A model generated the notes under the pieces. The model had not been told where the DNA came from. It ran no database searches and saw nothing but the letters and a program-made list of their open reading frames with translations. A stretch of 64,000 nt of DNA from Microtetraspora glauca (GTDB lineage Bacteria; Actinomycetota; Actinomycetes; Streptosporangiales; Streptosporangiaceae). The stretch covers positions 124,001-188,000 of the forward strand of contig BBYL01000014.1 in assembly GCA_001570385.1 (NCBI GenBank), given 5' to 3'. Shown here piece after piece: positions 52,452 to 62,000 of the stretch (the first letter of the stretch is position 1; every line of letters starts with the position of its first letter). Both the position numbers and the translations under genes were made by a program.

Positions 52452-52573
52452 GAGAGACCTCCGTGTCGGGTGCTCCTCCTGATTTGCCCGATAGTCGCAC
52501 GTTGGCCACGGTTAGTGCGAGCACCTTAAGGCATGCGAAGATGACTGCACGTCCGACCGAAGGAGCGCCCGCG

Positions 52574-53281
52574 GTGTTGTATTGGGTGGTGAAGTACACC
52601 ATCTGGCCATTGCTCAGGCTCATTTTCCGGCCCTGGACACAGGGGATGGAGAACGTGCCGGCCGAAGGTCCGGTGATCCTGGCAGGCAACCACCTGTCGT
52701 TCGCCGACCACTTCTTCGGGGCGGGGTTCCTGCCGCGCAAGGTCATCTCCCTCGGCAAGGCCGAATACTTCACCGGCCGCGGCATCAAGGGCATGGTCAG
52801 CCGCGCCTTCTTCTCGGGCGTCGGGACTGTGCCCATCGACCGCTCCGGCGGCAAGGCCAGCGAGGCGGCGCTCCGCACCGGCCTGCGCATCCTGAAGGAC
52901 AACCAGGTCCTCGGCATCTACCCCGAGGGAACGCGCTCGCCCGACGGCCGGCTGTACAAGGGGAAGACCGGTGTCGCCCGGCTCGCCCTGGAGTCCCGCG
53001 CTCCGGTGATCCCCTGGGCGATGGTCAACACGTTCGAGATGATGCCGCCGGGCCACCCCATCCCCAAGTTCGGCATCCGTCCCGGAGTCCGGTACGGCAA
53101 GCCGCTCGACTTCTCCCGCTACTACGGCATGGAAGGCGACCGGCTCGTGCTCCGCGCGGTCACCGACGAGATCATGTACGCGCTGATGGAGCTGTCCGGC
53201 CAGGAGTACGTCGACAAGTACGCCGCCAGCGCCAAGGTCGAGATGGTCCGGGCGGCCAGGGCGGCCTCCTCCACGTCCTGA
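52574..53281 (+). CDS. 1-acyl-sn-glycerol-3-phosphate acyltransferase (PlsC-like)
   Basis: A 235-residue phospholipid-synthesis acyltransferase. It has motif I NHLSFAD (Asn variant of HxxxxD: NHxxxxD), motif III YPEGTRSPDG and motif IV VIPWAMV. An N-terminal hydrophobic helix (VVKYTIWPLLRLIF) anchors it. GTG at 52574 chosen because GAAGGAG is 8 nt upstream; ATG at 52541 has no ribosome-binding site. It corresponds to Rv2182c at the end of the conserved mycobacterial block. Confidence 0.92.
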   Translation: MLYWVVKYTIWPLLRLIFRPWTQGMENVPAEGPVILAGNHLSFADHFFGAGFLPRKVISLGKAEYFTGRGIKGMVSRAFFSGVGTVPIDRSGGKASEAALRTGLRILKDNQVLGIYPEGTRSPDGRLYKGKTGVARLALESRAPVIPWAMVNTFEMMPPGHPIPKFGIRPGVRYGKPLDFSRYYGMEGDRLVLRAVTDEIMYALMELSGQEYVDKYAASAKVEMVRAARAASSTS

Positions 53282-53286
53282 CGCGC

Positions 53287-53344
53287 TGACGCGCTGATTG
53301 GCTGACGGACTGACGGACTGACGCGCTGATTGGCTGACGGACTG
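53287..53344. repeat. 26-bp direct repeat, two copies
   Basis: Two identical 26-bp copies beginning TGACGCGCTGATTGG, at 53287-53312 and 53319-53344, joined by 6 bp that continue the GACGGACTG register. They follow directly after the acyltransferase stop. Confidence 0.8.
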
Positions 53345-53426
53345 TGGACGGACGGTATCGCGTCCGGGGGCGCCCGTCGCGCTTCCGTGCGAGGCGCCGC
53401 CCCTACGCGTGTGACGCGTCCCAGGG

Positions 53427-54290
53427 TCAGATCCGGGCGCGGATCTGGCGGATGTGCTCCGGGGTGGTGCGGCAGCAGCCGCCGACGTAGGACGCGCCCA
53501 GCGCGTGCCATCGCGCGGCGGCCTCGCCGTACTCGACCGGGTCGGTGAGTCCGAGCCACCGGTGGTTCGCCGCGTCCCACGTCTCCCCTGAGTTCGGGTA
53601 GACGACGACGGGCTTGTCCTTGAGCCGGCCGATCAGGCCGGGAACATGTCTCGGGGCCGTACAGTTCACGCCCACCGCGATGACCTGGGGCAGGTCCGTG
53701 AACAGCGCGGCGCACTCGGCCAGCGGGGTGCCGTCGCTGATGTGCTCACCGTCCCGGCAGGAGAAGCTGACCCAGGCCCTCGCCGAAGGCGACTCACGCA
53801 GCAGCGTCGCCAGCGCCCGCGCCTCGGCGACGGAGGGGATCGTCTCGCAGGCCAGCAGGTCGGCTCCGGCGGACGCCAGGATCTCCAGACGCTCGCGATG
53901 CCAGGTGACGAGCCCCTGCTCGTCGAGGTCGTAGGCACCGGTGTATTCGGAGCCGTCGGCCAGATAGGCGCCGTACGGGCCGACACTCGCGGCCACGAGC
54001 CCGCGCCCGATGTTGTCGCGAGCTTGCACGGCCAGCTCGACCGAGAGCCGGATGAGGTCTCCGGCCTCCCGGACCGTCAGGCCGCGCCGGACGAAGCCGG
54101 GGACGCTCGCCTGGTAGCTCGCCGTGGTGGCGACGTCCGCACCCGCCTGGAAGTAGTCGAGGTGGGCCTGACGGATCACACCGGGATCCTCGATCAGCAG
54201 CCGGGCCGACCACAGCTCGTCGGAGAGGTCGCAGCCGAGGGCCTCGAGGTGAGTGGCGAGGCCGCCGTCAAGGATCAGTGGGGAACTCAC
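53427..54290 (-). CDS. mmuM: Homocysteine S-methyltransferase
   Basis: A 287-residue zinc enzyme transferring methyl from S-methylmethionine (or S-adenosylmethionine) to homocysteine. It begins PLILDGGLATHLEALG and has ligand Cys210 (VNCTAP) and Cys272-Cys273 (GGCCRTTP). Length is a little short but complete for MmuM. TAGGGT lies 6 nt before the GTG (leaderless). It stands alone, without an mmuP transporter. Confidence 0.94.
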   Translation of the reverse strand: MSSPLILDGGLATHLEALGCDLSDELWSARLLIEDPGVIRQAHLDYFQAGADVATTASYQASVPGFVRRGLTVREAGDLIRLSVELAVQARDNIGRGLVAASVGPYGAYLADGSEYTGAYDLDEQGLVTWHRERLEILASAGADLLACETIPSVAEARALATLLRESPSARAWVSFSCRDGEHISDGTPLAECAALFTDLPQVIAVGVNCTAPRHVPGLIGRLKDKPVVVYPNSGETWDAANHRWLGLTDPVEYGEAAARWHALGASYVGGCCRTTPEHIRQIRARI

Positions 54291-54742
54291 CCGACAACCC
54301 TATGCGTTCGTCGCATATGGGGCTGAAACGGCTCATCAACCGTGTACTGCGCCGCCGTTCACCCGTCCCCGCAGGGGGACGCGATGATCGGCCCGATACG
54401 GGAGGGGTGAGGGAGCCTCGGCGTCCCGCCCCCCGCCCGCCGTCCGACGTCATCCGCCTCAACGAACCCCACTGACCCTCTCCTGAGTTCCTCCGAGGGG
54501 GCGGAATCCATCGGGGAGCAGATCAGGCTGCTCCGCCCCCGGGGTCTCGCACGCGGATGCGGGCTATGGCTCGTTCCCGCATCCGCGTGCTCATCGGCCG
54601 GACGCCGTCTGCGCCGGAAGACGGCCGGTTCCTTCAGGCAGACCTTTCGCTCGGGCGGATCAGCGGTGCTTTCCCTCGGGCGGATCTTTCCGTCGGGCGG
54701 ATCAGTGGCGTTTGCGCTCGGGCAGCTCTTCCCTCAGGCGGG
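54291..54742. other. Intergenic region with two hairpins and a short repeat
   Basis: No convincing gene. It contains a nested hairpin (54497-54540; GAGCAG/CTGCTC inside GGGGGCGG/CCGCCCCC), and a perfect 15-bp inverted repeat (54549-54563 with 54576-54590, 12-nt loop). Three exact copies of TCGGGCGGATC (54651, 54676, 54693) plus two diverged ones run into the 3' end of the VIT/VWA gene. The hairpins probably terminate that minus-strand transcript. Confidence 0.6.
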
Positions 54743-57637
54743 TCAGTTGCGCTTCCAGAAGGGACGGCGCTCACGTTGTGCCTTTTCCTGGTTAGGTGAG
54801 TCGCTCGTCTCCGACCCCGGCGCTGTCGGCGCCGCCTGTCCGGAGGACCCGCCGGAGAGCCTCGTGAGCACGTCGGTGGTCCGCTGCCAGAGCGCGGCGA
54901 GGTCGGCGGTGGCCCGCTCGGCCTGATCGAGCGCCGCCGCCAGATCGGACAGCTCGGCATGGCCGCCGATCATGTGATCGAGCACCCGCAGCCGACTGCC
55001 GAGATCGGCGAGGTAACGACGGCGGGCCTGCTCCGGAGTGGACTCTGCCGCTCGGAGCCGCTGAAGCTCCTCGGCCAGCTGTGCCCTGATGCCGTCGAGA
55101 TCGGTCGCCGGTGCGGTCTCCCCGCTCTGCCTCCATCCCGGCGCACCACCGGTGAAGCCGCGGCCGGGTCGCGGAGGGCGGCCCGACTGGGCGGGAGCGG
55201 GCGATCCGGGAGCGAACGGCCCGGATGCGCGTCGTTCCCGAGAACCCGGTGCCCCGGACGGCGCGGACGAGGGCGGGGCTGGCGCTGGGACAGGTGCCGA
55301 GACCGGTGCGGGCCGCTTCGGAGCCATCGGCGGGGCGGGCGGCTTCGGGGCCGCTGGCGGGCTTCCCGCGGGTGGCGCGTCGACCCCGGCATCCACCCAG
55401 CCGATCGGCGCGTCAGGGGCGCCACCGGGCGCAGGCGTGCTCTGTGAGAAGGCCATCGTGGTCATGGACGCCGCCATCACCACCGGCTGGGGCGACTCCC
55501 AGCCGCTGGGCAGCTCGACCGGCTGGATCACGTGGTGCTCCGGCTCGCCCTCGGCGACGACGCGCGTGTCCACGGCGACGAACGCGGTGAACCGGCAGAG
55601 CACACCGAAACGCAGCGACGTCTCGATGATGTCCTGCTCCAGCGACCGGTCGCCCGTGGCGTACCGGTCCTCGAGGTCGCGGACATGAGCGCGCGCCCAC
55701 ACGGCCCGCGCCGCGCCGCCCTCGGCGGCGCCTCCCACGGCCACGGCGGGCACCCGCGTCTCCCATGGGTGTCCATCCGTGCTCAGGCCGAGCACGGTCA
55801 CCGCTCCCTCTCCCGAGGGGAGGGTGGCCTGTCCCACCGGCTCCCCGGAGGACGGTCGGACCCGATAGCGGCCAGAGACCACCAGGGGAACACCGGGATA
55901 GAGCGATCCGGCACGCGTCATCGTGTCCGGGACCAGCTCGAACCCGTCCGCGCGGAGCGAGAGGCCGGTCACCAGGGGAGAGCCGATGCGGCGGTGGATG
56001 TGCTCCATCGCCTCGTCGAGGCGGTCCTCCGACTCGACCAGCTCGCACCGTCCCGAGCCGAGCAGCGCCAGCCGGCCGAGGAACCCGGCGTTCACCGCGC
56101 GGTCGATCCCGACGGCGTGCACGCGGATCGTGCTCAGCCGGGCGCCGGTGCGCTCCAGGATCTGGTCCTCGTTGCCGACCTGTCCGTCGGTGACCAGCAC
56201 CAGAACCCGATCTCTCGGACGCTGAGGCGCCGGGTCCGGCCCCTGGCCGGGGAAGTGGTCAGGGGAGCGGTCGGCACCCGGGTGATCGGATCGCGGCCCG
56301 CCGATCGGCCCGCTGCCCGGCCCGGCACTCAGACCGCTGCCCGGACCGGCGTCCGGCTCGCCGAGCAAGCGCAGGGCCTCCTCCATCGGGGCCAGGATCT
56401 CGGTGCCGCCCCGTGCCTCCACCCGGGACAGGTGTTCGACGGCCCGATACCGGTTGCGGTCGGTCGCCGGGGTGAGCCCTCCGGAGAAGGCCCGCTCGAT
56501 CGTCGAGTCGAAGGCGAGCACGGCGAACCTGTCACGCTCGGTCAGCGTGTCGACGATGCGGGCCGCGGCCCGCCGGGCGGCGACCATCTTCCAGCCCGCC
56601 ATGCTGCCCGACCTGTCCAGCAGGAGGACGACGTCTCGTGGGCCGGCGTCGGCGGACGGGTCCGTGGGCGGCACGACGGTCAACGTGAACGTGCCCTCAC
56701 CGGAGGACGCGGACGTCCTCGCGCCGGGGGACGCGGATGTCCCCGCACCGGAGGGACCGGCGGCGTCTGTGGGAACCGCCTCGTCGTCGGAGGGAGCGGT
56801 CGCCGGGAGCGGCGGCCCGGCTTCGACCAGGGAGTCGGGCGCGAGGGCCAGGGACGTGGACGGCGCGAAGGCGAGGCGCAGGATGAAATCGCGGTCCAGC
56901 CGCTCTCCGGGCAGCAAGCTGATCGTGTCACCCTCTCGGGTGATCTCGTGGAGGCTGGATCGGATCTCGCGGAGGTCCAGCCCGGCCGGGTCGATGGCCG
57001 CCGCCAGCGAGAGCCGTACCGGATTGGGGAAACCGGGGAGCAGCACCGGCGGCGTCACACGGGAGGCGTCGGGCACCGCGTCGGTGTCCGGTGCGATGCC
57101 GTCGCCCGCCCGGCCGCCGTCCAGCGGTGTGCCGGGGACATAGCGTGGCGCCACCACGAGCGGGAAGCGGAACTCGGCGGTCCCGTCCTCGAAGGGGAGG
57201 GGCTGGCTGAGCGTGAGGTGTATCCGTACACGCTCACCGGCCAGGATGTTGCCGACCCGGATGGTGAAGACGTCGGGACGGTCTTCCTCGGCCATCGCGG
57301 CCCGGCGGCCCTCGGCGAGCGCGCGGTCATAGTCGGCCCTGGCCTGCCCGCGTTCCTTCAGCACGCCGTCGATCACCCGGTCGTCCGCCTCCATGTGGAA
57401 GGCCGTCACCGCGGCCCGGGGCGGCAGCGGGAAGACGTACGTCGCCTCCAGCGTGACATCGAACGGGTTACGGAAACCCTGGACCATTTCGACCCCGGCC
57501 ACGAGCCCGGCGACGCGGGCGACGATGTCCACGCTCTCCAGCGGAAGGTTGCCCCTGGCGGTTTCGAGCGTGCCCAGTCCGGCGTCGGGCACCGGACGGC
57601 ATGTCTCGGGTGGCAAGGTGGTGATCGGGACAGACAT
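54743..57637 (-). CDS. VIT and von Willebrand factor A domain protein
   Basis: A 964-residue cytosolic-looking protein. Residues about 10-150 are a VIT domain (VEMVQGFRNPFDVTLEATYVFP), residues 335-520 a vWA domain with intact MIDAS Asp341-x-Ser343-x-Ser345 (LLLDRSGSM) for a divalent cation, then a long Pro/Ala/Gly-rich stretch and a C-terminal coiled coil (about 860-945). A low-complexity Ser/Gly insert (about 293-315) matches repeats in the DNA. VIT-vWA proteins are adhesion-like or chaperone-associated scaffolds in bacteria. It is 3 bp downstream of the MerR gene and co-transcribed. Confidence 0.9.
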   Translation of the reverse strand: MSVPITTLPPETCRPVPDAGLGTLETARGNLPLESVDIVARVAGLVAGVEMVQGFRNPFDVTLEATYVFPLPPRAAVTAFHMEADDRVIDGVLKERGQARADYDRALAEGRRAAMAEEDRPDVFTIRVGNILAGERVRIHLTLSQPLPFEDGTAEFRFPLVVAPRYVPGTPLDGGRAGDGIAPDTDAVPDASRVTPPVLLPGFPNPVRLSLAAAIDPAGLDLREIRSSLHEITREGDTISLLPGERLDRDFILRLAFAPSTSLALAPDSLVEAGPPLPATAPSDDEAVPTDAAGPSGAGTSASPGARTSASSGEGTFTLTVVPPTDPSADAGPRDVVLLLDRSGSMAGWKMVAARRAAARIVDTLTERDRFAVLAFDSTIERAFSGGLTPATDRNRYRAVEHLSRVEARGGTEILAPMEEALRLLGEPDAGPGSGLSAGPGSGPIGGPRSDHPGADRSPDHFPGQGPDPAPQRPRDRVLVLVTDGQVGNEDQILERTGARLSTIRVHAVGIDRAVNAGFLGRLALLGSGRCELVESEDRLDEAMEHIHRRIGSPLVTGLSLRADGFELVPDTMTRAGSLYPGVPLVVSGRYRVRPSSGEPVGQATLPSGEGAVTVLGLSTDGHPWETRVPAVAVGGAAEGGAARAVWARAHVRDLEDRYATGDRSLEQDIIETSLRFGVLCRFTAFVAVDTRVVAEGEPEHHVIQPVELPSGWESPQPVVMAASMTTMAFSQSTPAPGGAPDAPIGWVDAGVDAPPAGSPPAAPKPPAPPMAPKRPAPVSAPVPAPAPPSSAPSGAPGSRERRASGPFAPGSPAPAQSGRPPRPGRGFTGGAPGWRQSGETAPATDLDGIRAQLAEELQRLRAAESTPEQARRRYLADLGSRLRVLDHMIGGHAELSDLAAALDQAERATADLAALWQRTTDVLTRLSGGSSGQAAPTAPGSETSDSPNQEKAQRERRPFWKRN

Positions 57638-57640
57638 CGG

Positions 57641-58450
57641 TCAGCTCCCTTCCGTAGAGGAACCAGGCGCGGTGGCCAGTCCTCTGGCGACGAGGTCGGC
57701 GATGAGGGGGGCGGCCGCCTCGCGGAGCGCGGCCAGGTCGTGATCGGTGGGCGTGCGCGCGGCGCTGTCCAGGATGACGGTCACTCCCGGGGCGAGCCGT
57801 ACGCCGTAGACGAGGTCGGCGACGGGGGCGTGCGGCCGGAGCGGGTCCCGCGTGTAGCCGCCCAGGACGTCGACGGGTATCGGAGCGAGACCGGCCGCCG
57901 GCCGGACATCACCGGCGCCGATCGGCGTGCGGACGGAACCGCCCGGCCCGTCGATCGGCGCCGGGTCGTCCACCAATGCCCGTGGGGGAGGCTCCCCCGG
58001 TTCGGCCGGAGCGGGGGAGGGGCGCGTCCAGAAGCGCTCGGGCCGTGCCGTCCGGCGGCCGGTCCCGGCGGGAAGTGGAACGAAGTCTTCCGGCGCACCG
58101 CCCGCCGCGTCGACGGCGTGGTCCGTGGAGGTGTCCGCTGAGCCGGACAGGCCGGAGACGCGTTCCAGCATGCCGTCGGTCGCTCCGGCGAGCTCGGCCT
58201 GGATGGCCGCGATCGACAGGCCCTCGGCCTGGCGGCGTTTGATCGCGACGAGCTGGAGCAGATGACGTCGCCCGTAGAGAGCGACCCGGCCGCGCCGGGA
58301 TAGCGGCGGGTCGAGCAGGCCGATCGTCGTGTACCACCGGATGAGCCGTGCGTTCGGCACGTCACGGACCCGCCCGTTGTGCCGCGGCCCGGCACCGAGC
58401 AGACCCGCCGCCCGCTCGGCCAGCTCTCCGATGGTCCACGTCTCACTCAT
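57641..58450 (-). CDS. MerR-family transcriptional regulator
   Basis: A 269-residue regulator: a winged helix-turn-helix at about residues 5-80 (WTIGELAERAAGLL, RLIRWYTTIGLLDPPLSRRGRVALYGRRHLLQLVAIKRRQ), then a disordered Pro-rich linker and a C-terminal domain of unknown ligand (about 195-265). No metal-binding cysteines. Leaderless: CACTAT (-10) lies 6 nt before the ATG and TTGACA (-35) 18 nt further up. The operator in that spacer indicates autoregulation. The gene drives the VIT/VWA operon and faces dps. Confidence 0.92.
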   Translation of the reverse strand: MSETWTIGELAERAAGLLGAGPRHNGRVRDVPNARLIRWYTTIGLLDPPLSRRGRVALYGRRHLLQLVAIKRRQAEGLSIAAIQAELAGATDGMLERVSGLSGSADTSTDHAVDAAGGAPEDFVPLPAGTGRRTARPERFWTRPSPAPAEPGEPPPRALVDDPAPIDGPGGSVRTPIGAGDVRPAAGLAPIPVDVLGGYTRDPLRPHAPVADLVYGVRLAPGVTVILDSAARTPTDHDLAALREAAAPLIADLVARGLATAPGSSTEGS

Positions 58451-58456
58451 GCCGCC

Positions 58457-58486
58457 ATAGTGACACTGTCATCATGACAGTGTCAA
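58457..58486 (-). promoter_or_regulatory. MerR/VWA operon promoter with embedded operator
   Basis: TTGACA (58486-58481) and CACTAT (58462-58457) with an 18-nt spacer read on the minus strand, TSS at or next to the ATG. The 25-bp perfect palindrome TGACACTGTCAT-C-ATGACAGTGTCA (58461-58485) fills the spacer, the arrangement typical for MerR activators and repressors. Confidence 0.85.
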
Positions 58487-58487
58487 T

Positions 58488-58511
58488 GTTTATCGGACGT
58501 GGAAGGGGTAG
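58488..58511 (+). promoter_or_regulatory. Candidate stress-sigma (SigB/SigH-type) promoter of dps
   Basis: GTTT (58488-58491), 14 nt, then GGGTAG (58506-58511), close to the GNNT-N14-16-GGGTA consensus of SigB-family factors in streptomycetes. It is 55 bp before the dps start and only 2 bp beyond the MerR palindrome. Confidence 0.5.
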
Positions 58512-58565
58512 TCCTGCTAGGCCGTTGTACTGATGACAGACTCCGATCGAGGGGGAGGTACCTTC

Positions 58566-59033
58566 ATGACCTCGATAAGCAGTCCGCTCTCGTCCGAGAA
58601 CAAGAAGATCGTCACGGATTGCCTTCAGGGGGCGTTGATCGATCTGATCGACCTGTCCCTGGAGGGCAAGCAAGCCCACTGGAATGTGATAGGACGCCAC
58701 TTCCGTTCGATCCATCTGCACCTCGACGAGATCGTGGACCTCGCCCGTGAGAGCGCGGACCTGGTCGCCGAGCGTGCGGTGGCCATCGGGTCCAACCCCG
58801 ACGGCCGCCCCGGGACCGTGGCGAGGGACAGCCACGTCACGCGGGTCGACAGCGGCTACATCGAGGACGGCAAGGTCATCGCGATCTTCACTGACGTTCT
58901 CGAGTCGATCATTCGCCGGATGCGGGAGCGCGTCGACGCGACCGAGACGACCGACCCTGTCACGCAGGACCTTCTCATCGGGATCACCCGTGATCTCGAG
59001 AAGCACCACTGGATGATGCAGGCCCAGCGCTGA
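58566..59033 (+). CDS. dps: Dps-family ferritin-like DNA-protection protein
   Basis: A 155-residue four-helix protein that forms dodecamers, oxidises and stores iron and often binds the nucleoid. The inter-subunit ferroxidase ligands are visible as His38, His50 and Asp54 (KQAHWNVIGRHFRSIHLHLDEI), spaced as in Listeria/Escherichia Dps. ATG at 58566 with GGGGGAGG 7 nt upstream; the ATG at 58533 has none. Convergent with the KAP NTPase gene by 15 bp. The shared upstream region with the MerR operon is notable. Confidence 0.94.
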   Translation: MTSISSPLSSENKKIVTDCLQGALIDLIDLSLEGKQAHWNVIGRHFRSIHLHLDEIVDLARESADLVAERAVAIGSNPDGRPGTVARDSHVTRVDSGYIEDGKVIAIFTDVLESIIRRMRERVDATETTDPVTQDLLIGITRDLEKHHWMMQAQR

Positions 59034-59048
59034 TCGTCCGGGTGCTCC

Positions 59049-62000
59049 TCACAGGAGCCTGCGGGCGAGACCGGCCACGGACGGACGGCTCGCCAGCAAC
59101 TCGCGCAGGGCGTCCCATTCCGGGGCGCCCTCGTGCGTTTCCTCCCCCGTTTCCTCGCGCGTTTCCTCCCTTGGTTCCTCGCCCGTTTCGGGCGCATCCC
59201 CGTCGTTCATACGCGTGCGCGTCGCCGCCCTCCCGTACGGCGCCAGCCCGCACCGGGCGAGCGCCGCCTCCCAGGCGCGGGCGCGCCCCGTGGACGCCGC
59301 CCGTTCCAGAACGTCCAGGACCGTCTCCCCGGAGCCGCACTCCCTGGCCAGCGCGGACAGCAGATGCGGCCACCGGACGGCCAGCGCCGCGACCTTCGCC
59401 ACGGCGGCGTCGTCGGCGCGGTCCGCCCCGGCCAGGCCCTGCCGGTACGTCACGAACGAGTAGAACCTGAAGACGTTCACATAGCGCTTGAGCTGGCGCG
59501 GATTGGTCGCGGACAGGGCGGGAAGCGCGGCCTCGATCGCCCGGTAGGCGTTCTCGTCCGTATAGAGGTCGTCGTACACCCGGTCGGCGGCGAGGCGCGT
59601 CTCCGGCCACAGGTCCAGGCCGGTCCCGCCGTCGGAACGGCCTGCCCCGGCGGCCACCGCCTGCTGGGCGTCCCGGGCGGCCGTGTCCAGCGTGTCCCCG
59701 GTCGGCCCTGCGGCCCGGATGGCGGACTCCAGGAGCTCCACGAGCCGCAGGTCGGGGGTGCGGCTCCCGGGCGGTCCCGGCGCGTCCGAGTCGTGAGGGC
59801 CGGCTCCTTGAGCGTGAGCCCTCGGAGAACGGGCTTCGCGCCCGCCACGCGGGCTTCCGGCACCCTCGCCGTCCCGTGGCGCGGTCCACCCCCAGAAGCG
59901 CGCGTCCCCCGTCCGGTCACCTGCCGTCCCGGCCCACGCGGGCCGGGACGGGTTCGTCCTGAGCGCGCGGGCGCTTCCCGTCCCGGCCTCCCGAGGTCGT
60001 GGAGCGCGATGCCCGTCCTCCGCCGACCGGCCCGGGAAGGCTCCGGTATCCGTGGCGTCCATGCCGCCGGAGCCGGGCGTCCGCGGCCTCCCGACGGGCG
60101 GGCGCCCCCCGGAGCGGTCCACGCCCAGCAGCGCGCTGACGTACCCGGGAAGGCGGTGGGCGTCCTCCAGCATCGGCAGGCTGAGCGGAAGCTGGACGAT
60201 CTTCTCCAGGAAGCGCCAGCCGAGACCGGACCGCAGTTCTCCGGGCATGGCCTCCACGAGGACCTGGTAGGCGACCTCCACGTGGGCCACCACCACCTCG
60301 GGTTCCATGGCCAGGACGAAGACGCAGTCCGGGAACTCCCCGGCGAGGAAGAGGTTGATCGCCTCGATCACCTGGGCCACCGTCCCGGAGCCGCAGCGGT
60401 CCAGGTCGTCGACGAAGACCACGAGCGGACGCTCCTCCGTGGCCACCAGACGCAGCACCCGCCGCATGTCGGCCTGGACGAGGTGCAGGAATCCCGTCTT
60501 CGCGCCGTATCCGGGGTCGGTCACCAGATCACGCGCCAGCCCGGGAGCGGGCCCGAGGAGGTCGGGCGGCTGGATCAGCCGGCCGAACGCCGTGTCGGCC
60601 GACTCCGTCAGGAACCGCGCCAGCCGCAGCGCCCCCGCGACGAACACGCCCACCGATCCGCACGTACCGAGCGCGGCGGCCGCCGCGCGCAGGGCGGGGC
60701 CGAGAGCGGGCACGAGCGCGGCGGCGCCGAGCGAGGCACCGGTGAGCACCAGCGTGGCGGCGAGCCCGAGCGCGACGGGTGTGAGCCGGGTGATCGCCAT
60801 CCGGTAGGCCCGGCGGCGCACCGCCTCGCGGTCGATCCTGCCGAGGTTGAGCTCCAGCCAGAACCGCTCGCGCTCACCCCGGGGCAACCGGCCGGTGACC
60901 TGGGAGATGATCTCGTGCGCGAGCCCGGCCCAGACCTGCTCGCCGTTCTGGTACATCCACGGGTTGAACCACACCGTGGGCCGCCAGTCGGAGGCGCGCA
61001 GCGCGAGCCGCTCCGGCGCCGAGAGGTCGGCGTCCTCACGGGAGCGCTCGGCCGCCCGTCGCCGGGCGCGCGAGAGAACCTCGGCGTTGGTCACCCCGGG
61101 AGGTTCCGCGCCCTGTCCGCCCCCGCGGCCCCGCGGGGGTCGCAGCCGGGAGAGCAGGGACCGCTTCCGCGCCCTCCCCTGCGGCACGGGACGCGCGAGG
61201 TGGATCTCGGCCGGCCTGCCGTCCGCCGCCCCCGGATCGAGCAGCTCCTGGATCATGCGCATCAGCGACGTCTTGCCGGTGCCCCATGGTCCCTTGATCC
61301 CGATCGTGAGCGGCGGCGACGTCTCGGGATGGCGGACGAACGCCGCGATCGCCTCCGCGTAGATCCGGTGCCCGAGCTGGTCGTCCGTCGTCCAGCGGTC
61401 TGGGGTGAGCCTGGCCCGTGGCTGCACGGCACGCCGGTCGGCCCGCCACCGCCGCAGCGCCGTGGAGGCGCGGTTGTGCTCCTCACGGGTCAGCCGCTCC
61501 CGCCCCGCGTCGCGTACGGACGGGTGGGCGGGCGAGCCCGCGCGGTCGGTCAGCTCCCACGGTGTGCCCAGCTCGGCGCGGGCCCCGGCTCCCTCACCGT
61601 CCGTGAGCAGCAGGTCCGCGAGTTCGGGGGTCAGCGGCTCGTCGTCCTCCAGCAGCGACGCGAGCCGCAGCAGCCGCTGCGCCGACGATCCCAGGTACAC
61701 GTCGTAGATCCGGGTCACGATCTCGTACGCCGTGGAGGGGACGGCGGTCTCGCCCCGTCTGACCAGCTCGCCGGCCGCTGGGAGCAGTTCCCCAGGGAGA
61801 GTGCCCGAGGCGGCCCGGCCCGTACGCGCGAGGGAAACGGCTGGTGCGTCTCCGTACATGATCAGGCGGGGACGCAGCCCGGTCCCCGCGCAGGCCGTGA
61901 CGGCGTACCGATGCAGGTCGGCGATGGTGATCACGCCGTCGCCGTCGACGTCGGCGGCCCCGGTGAGGAAGCCGTCGGCGATCAGGCCGGTGAGCGAGAA

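Noticed and set aside
54278..54475. 65-codon frame starting within the mmuM start region
   Set aside because: Basic low-complexity translation, no clear ribosome-binding site, overlaps the leaderless mmuM promoter. It could be a real small gene but I cannot support it.
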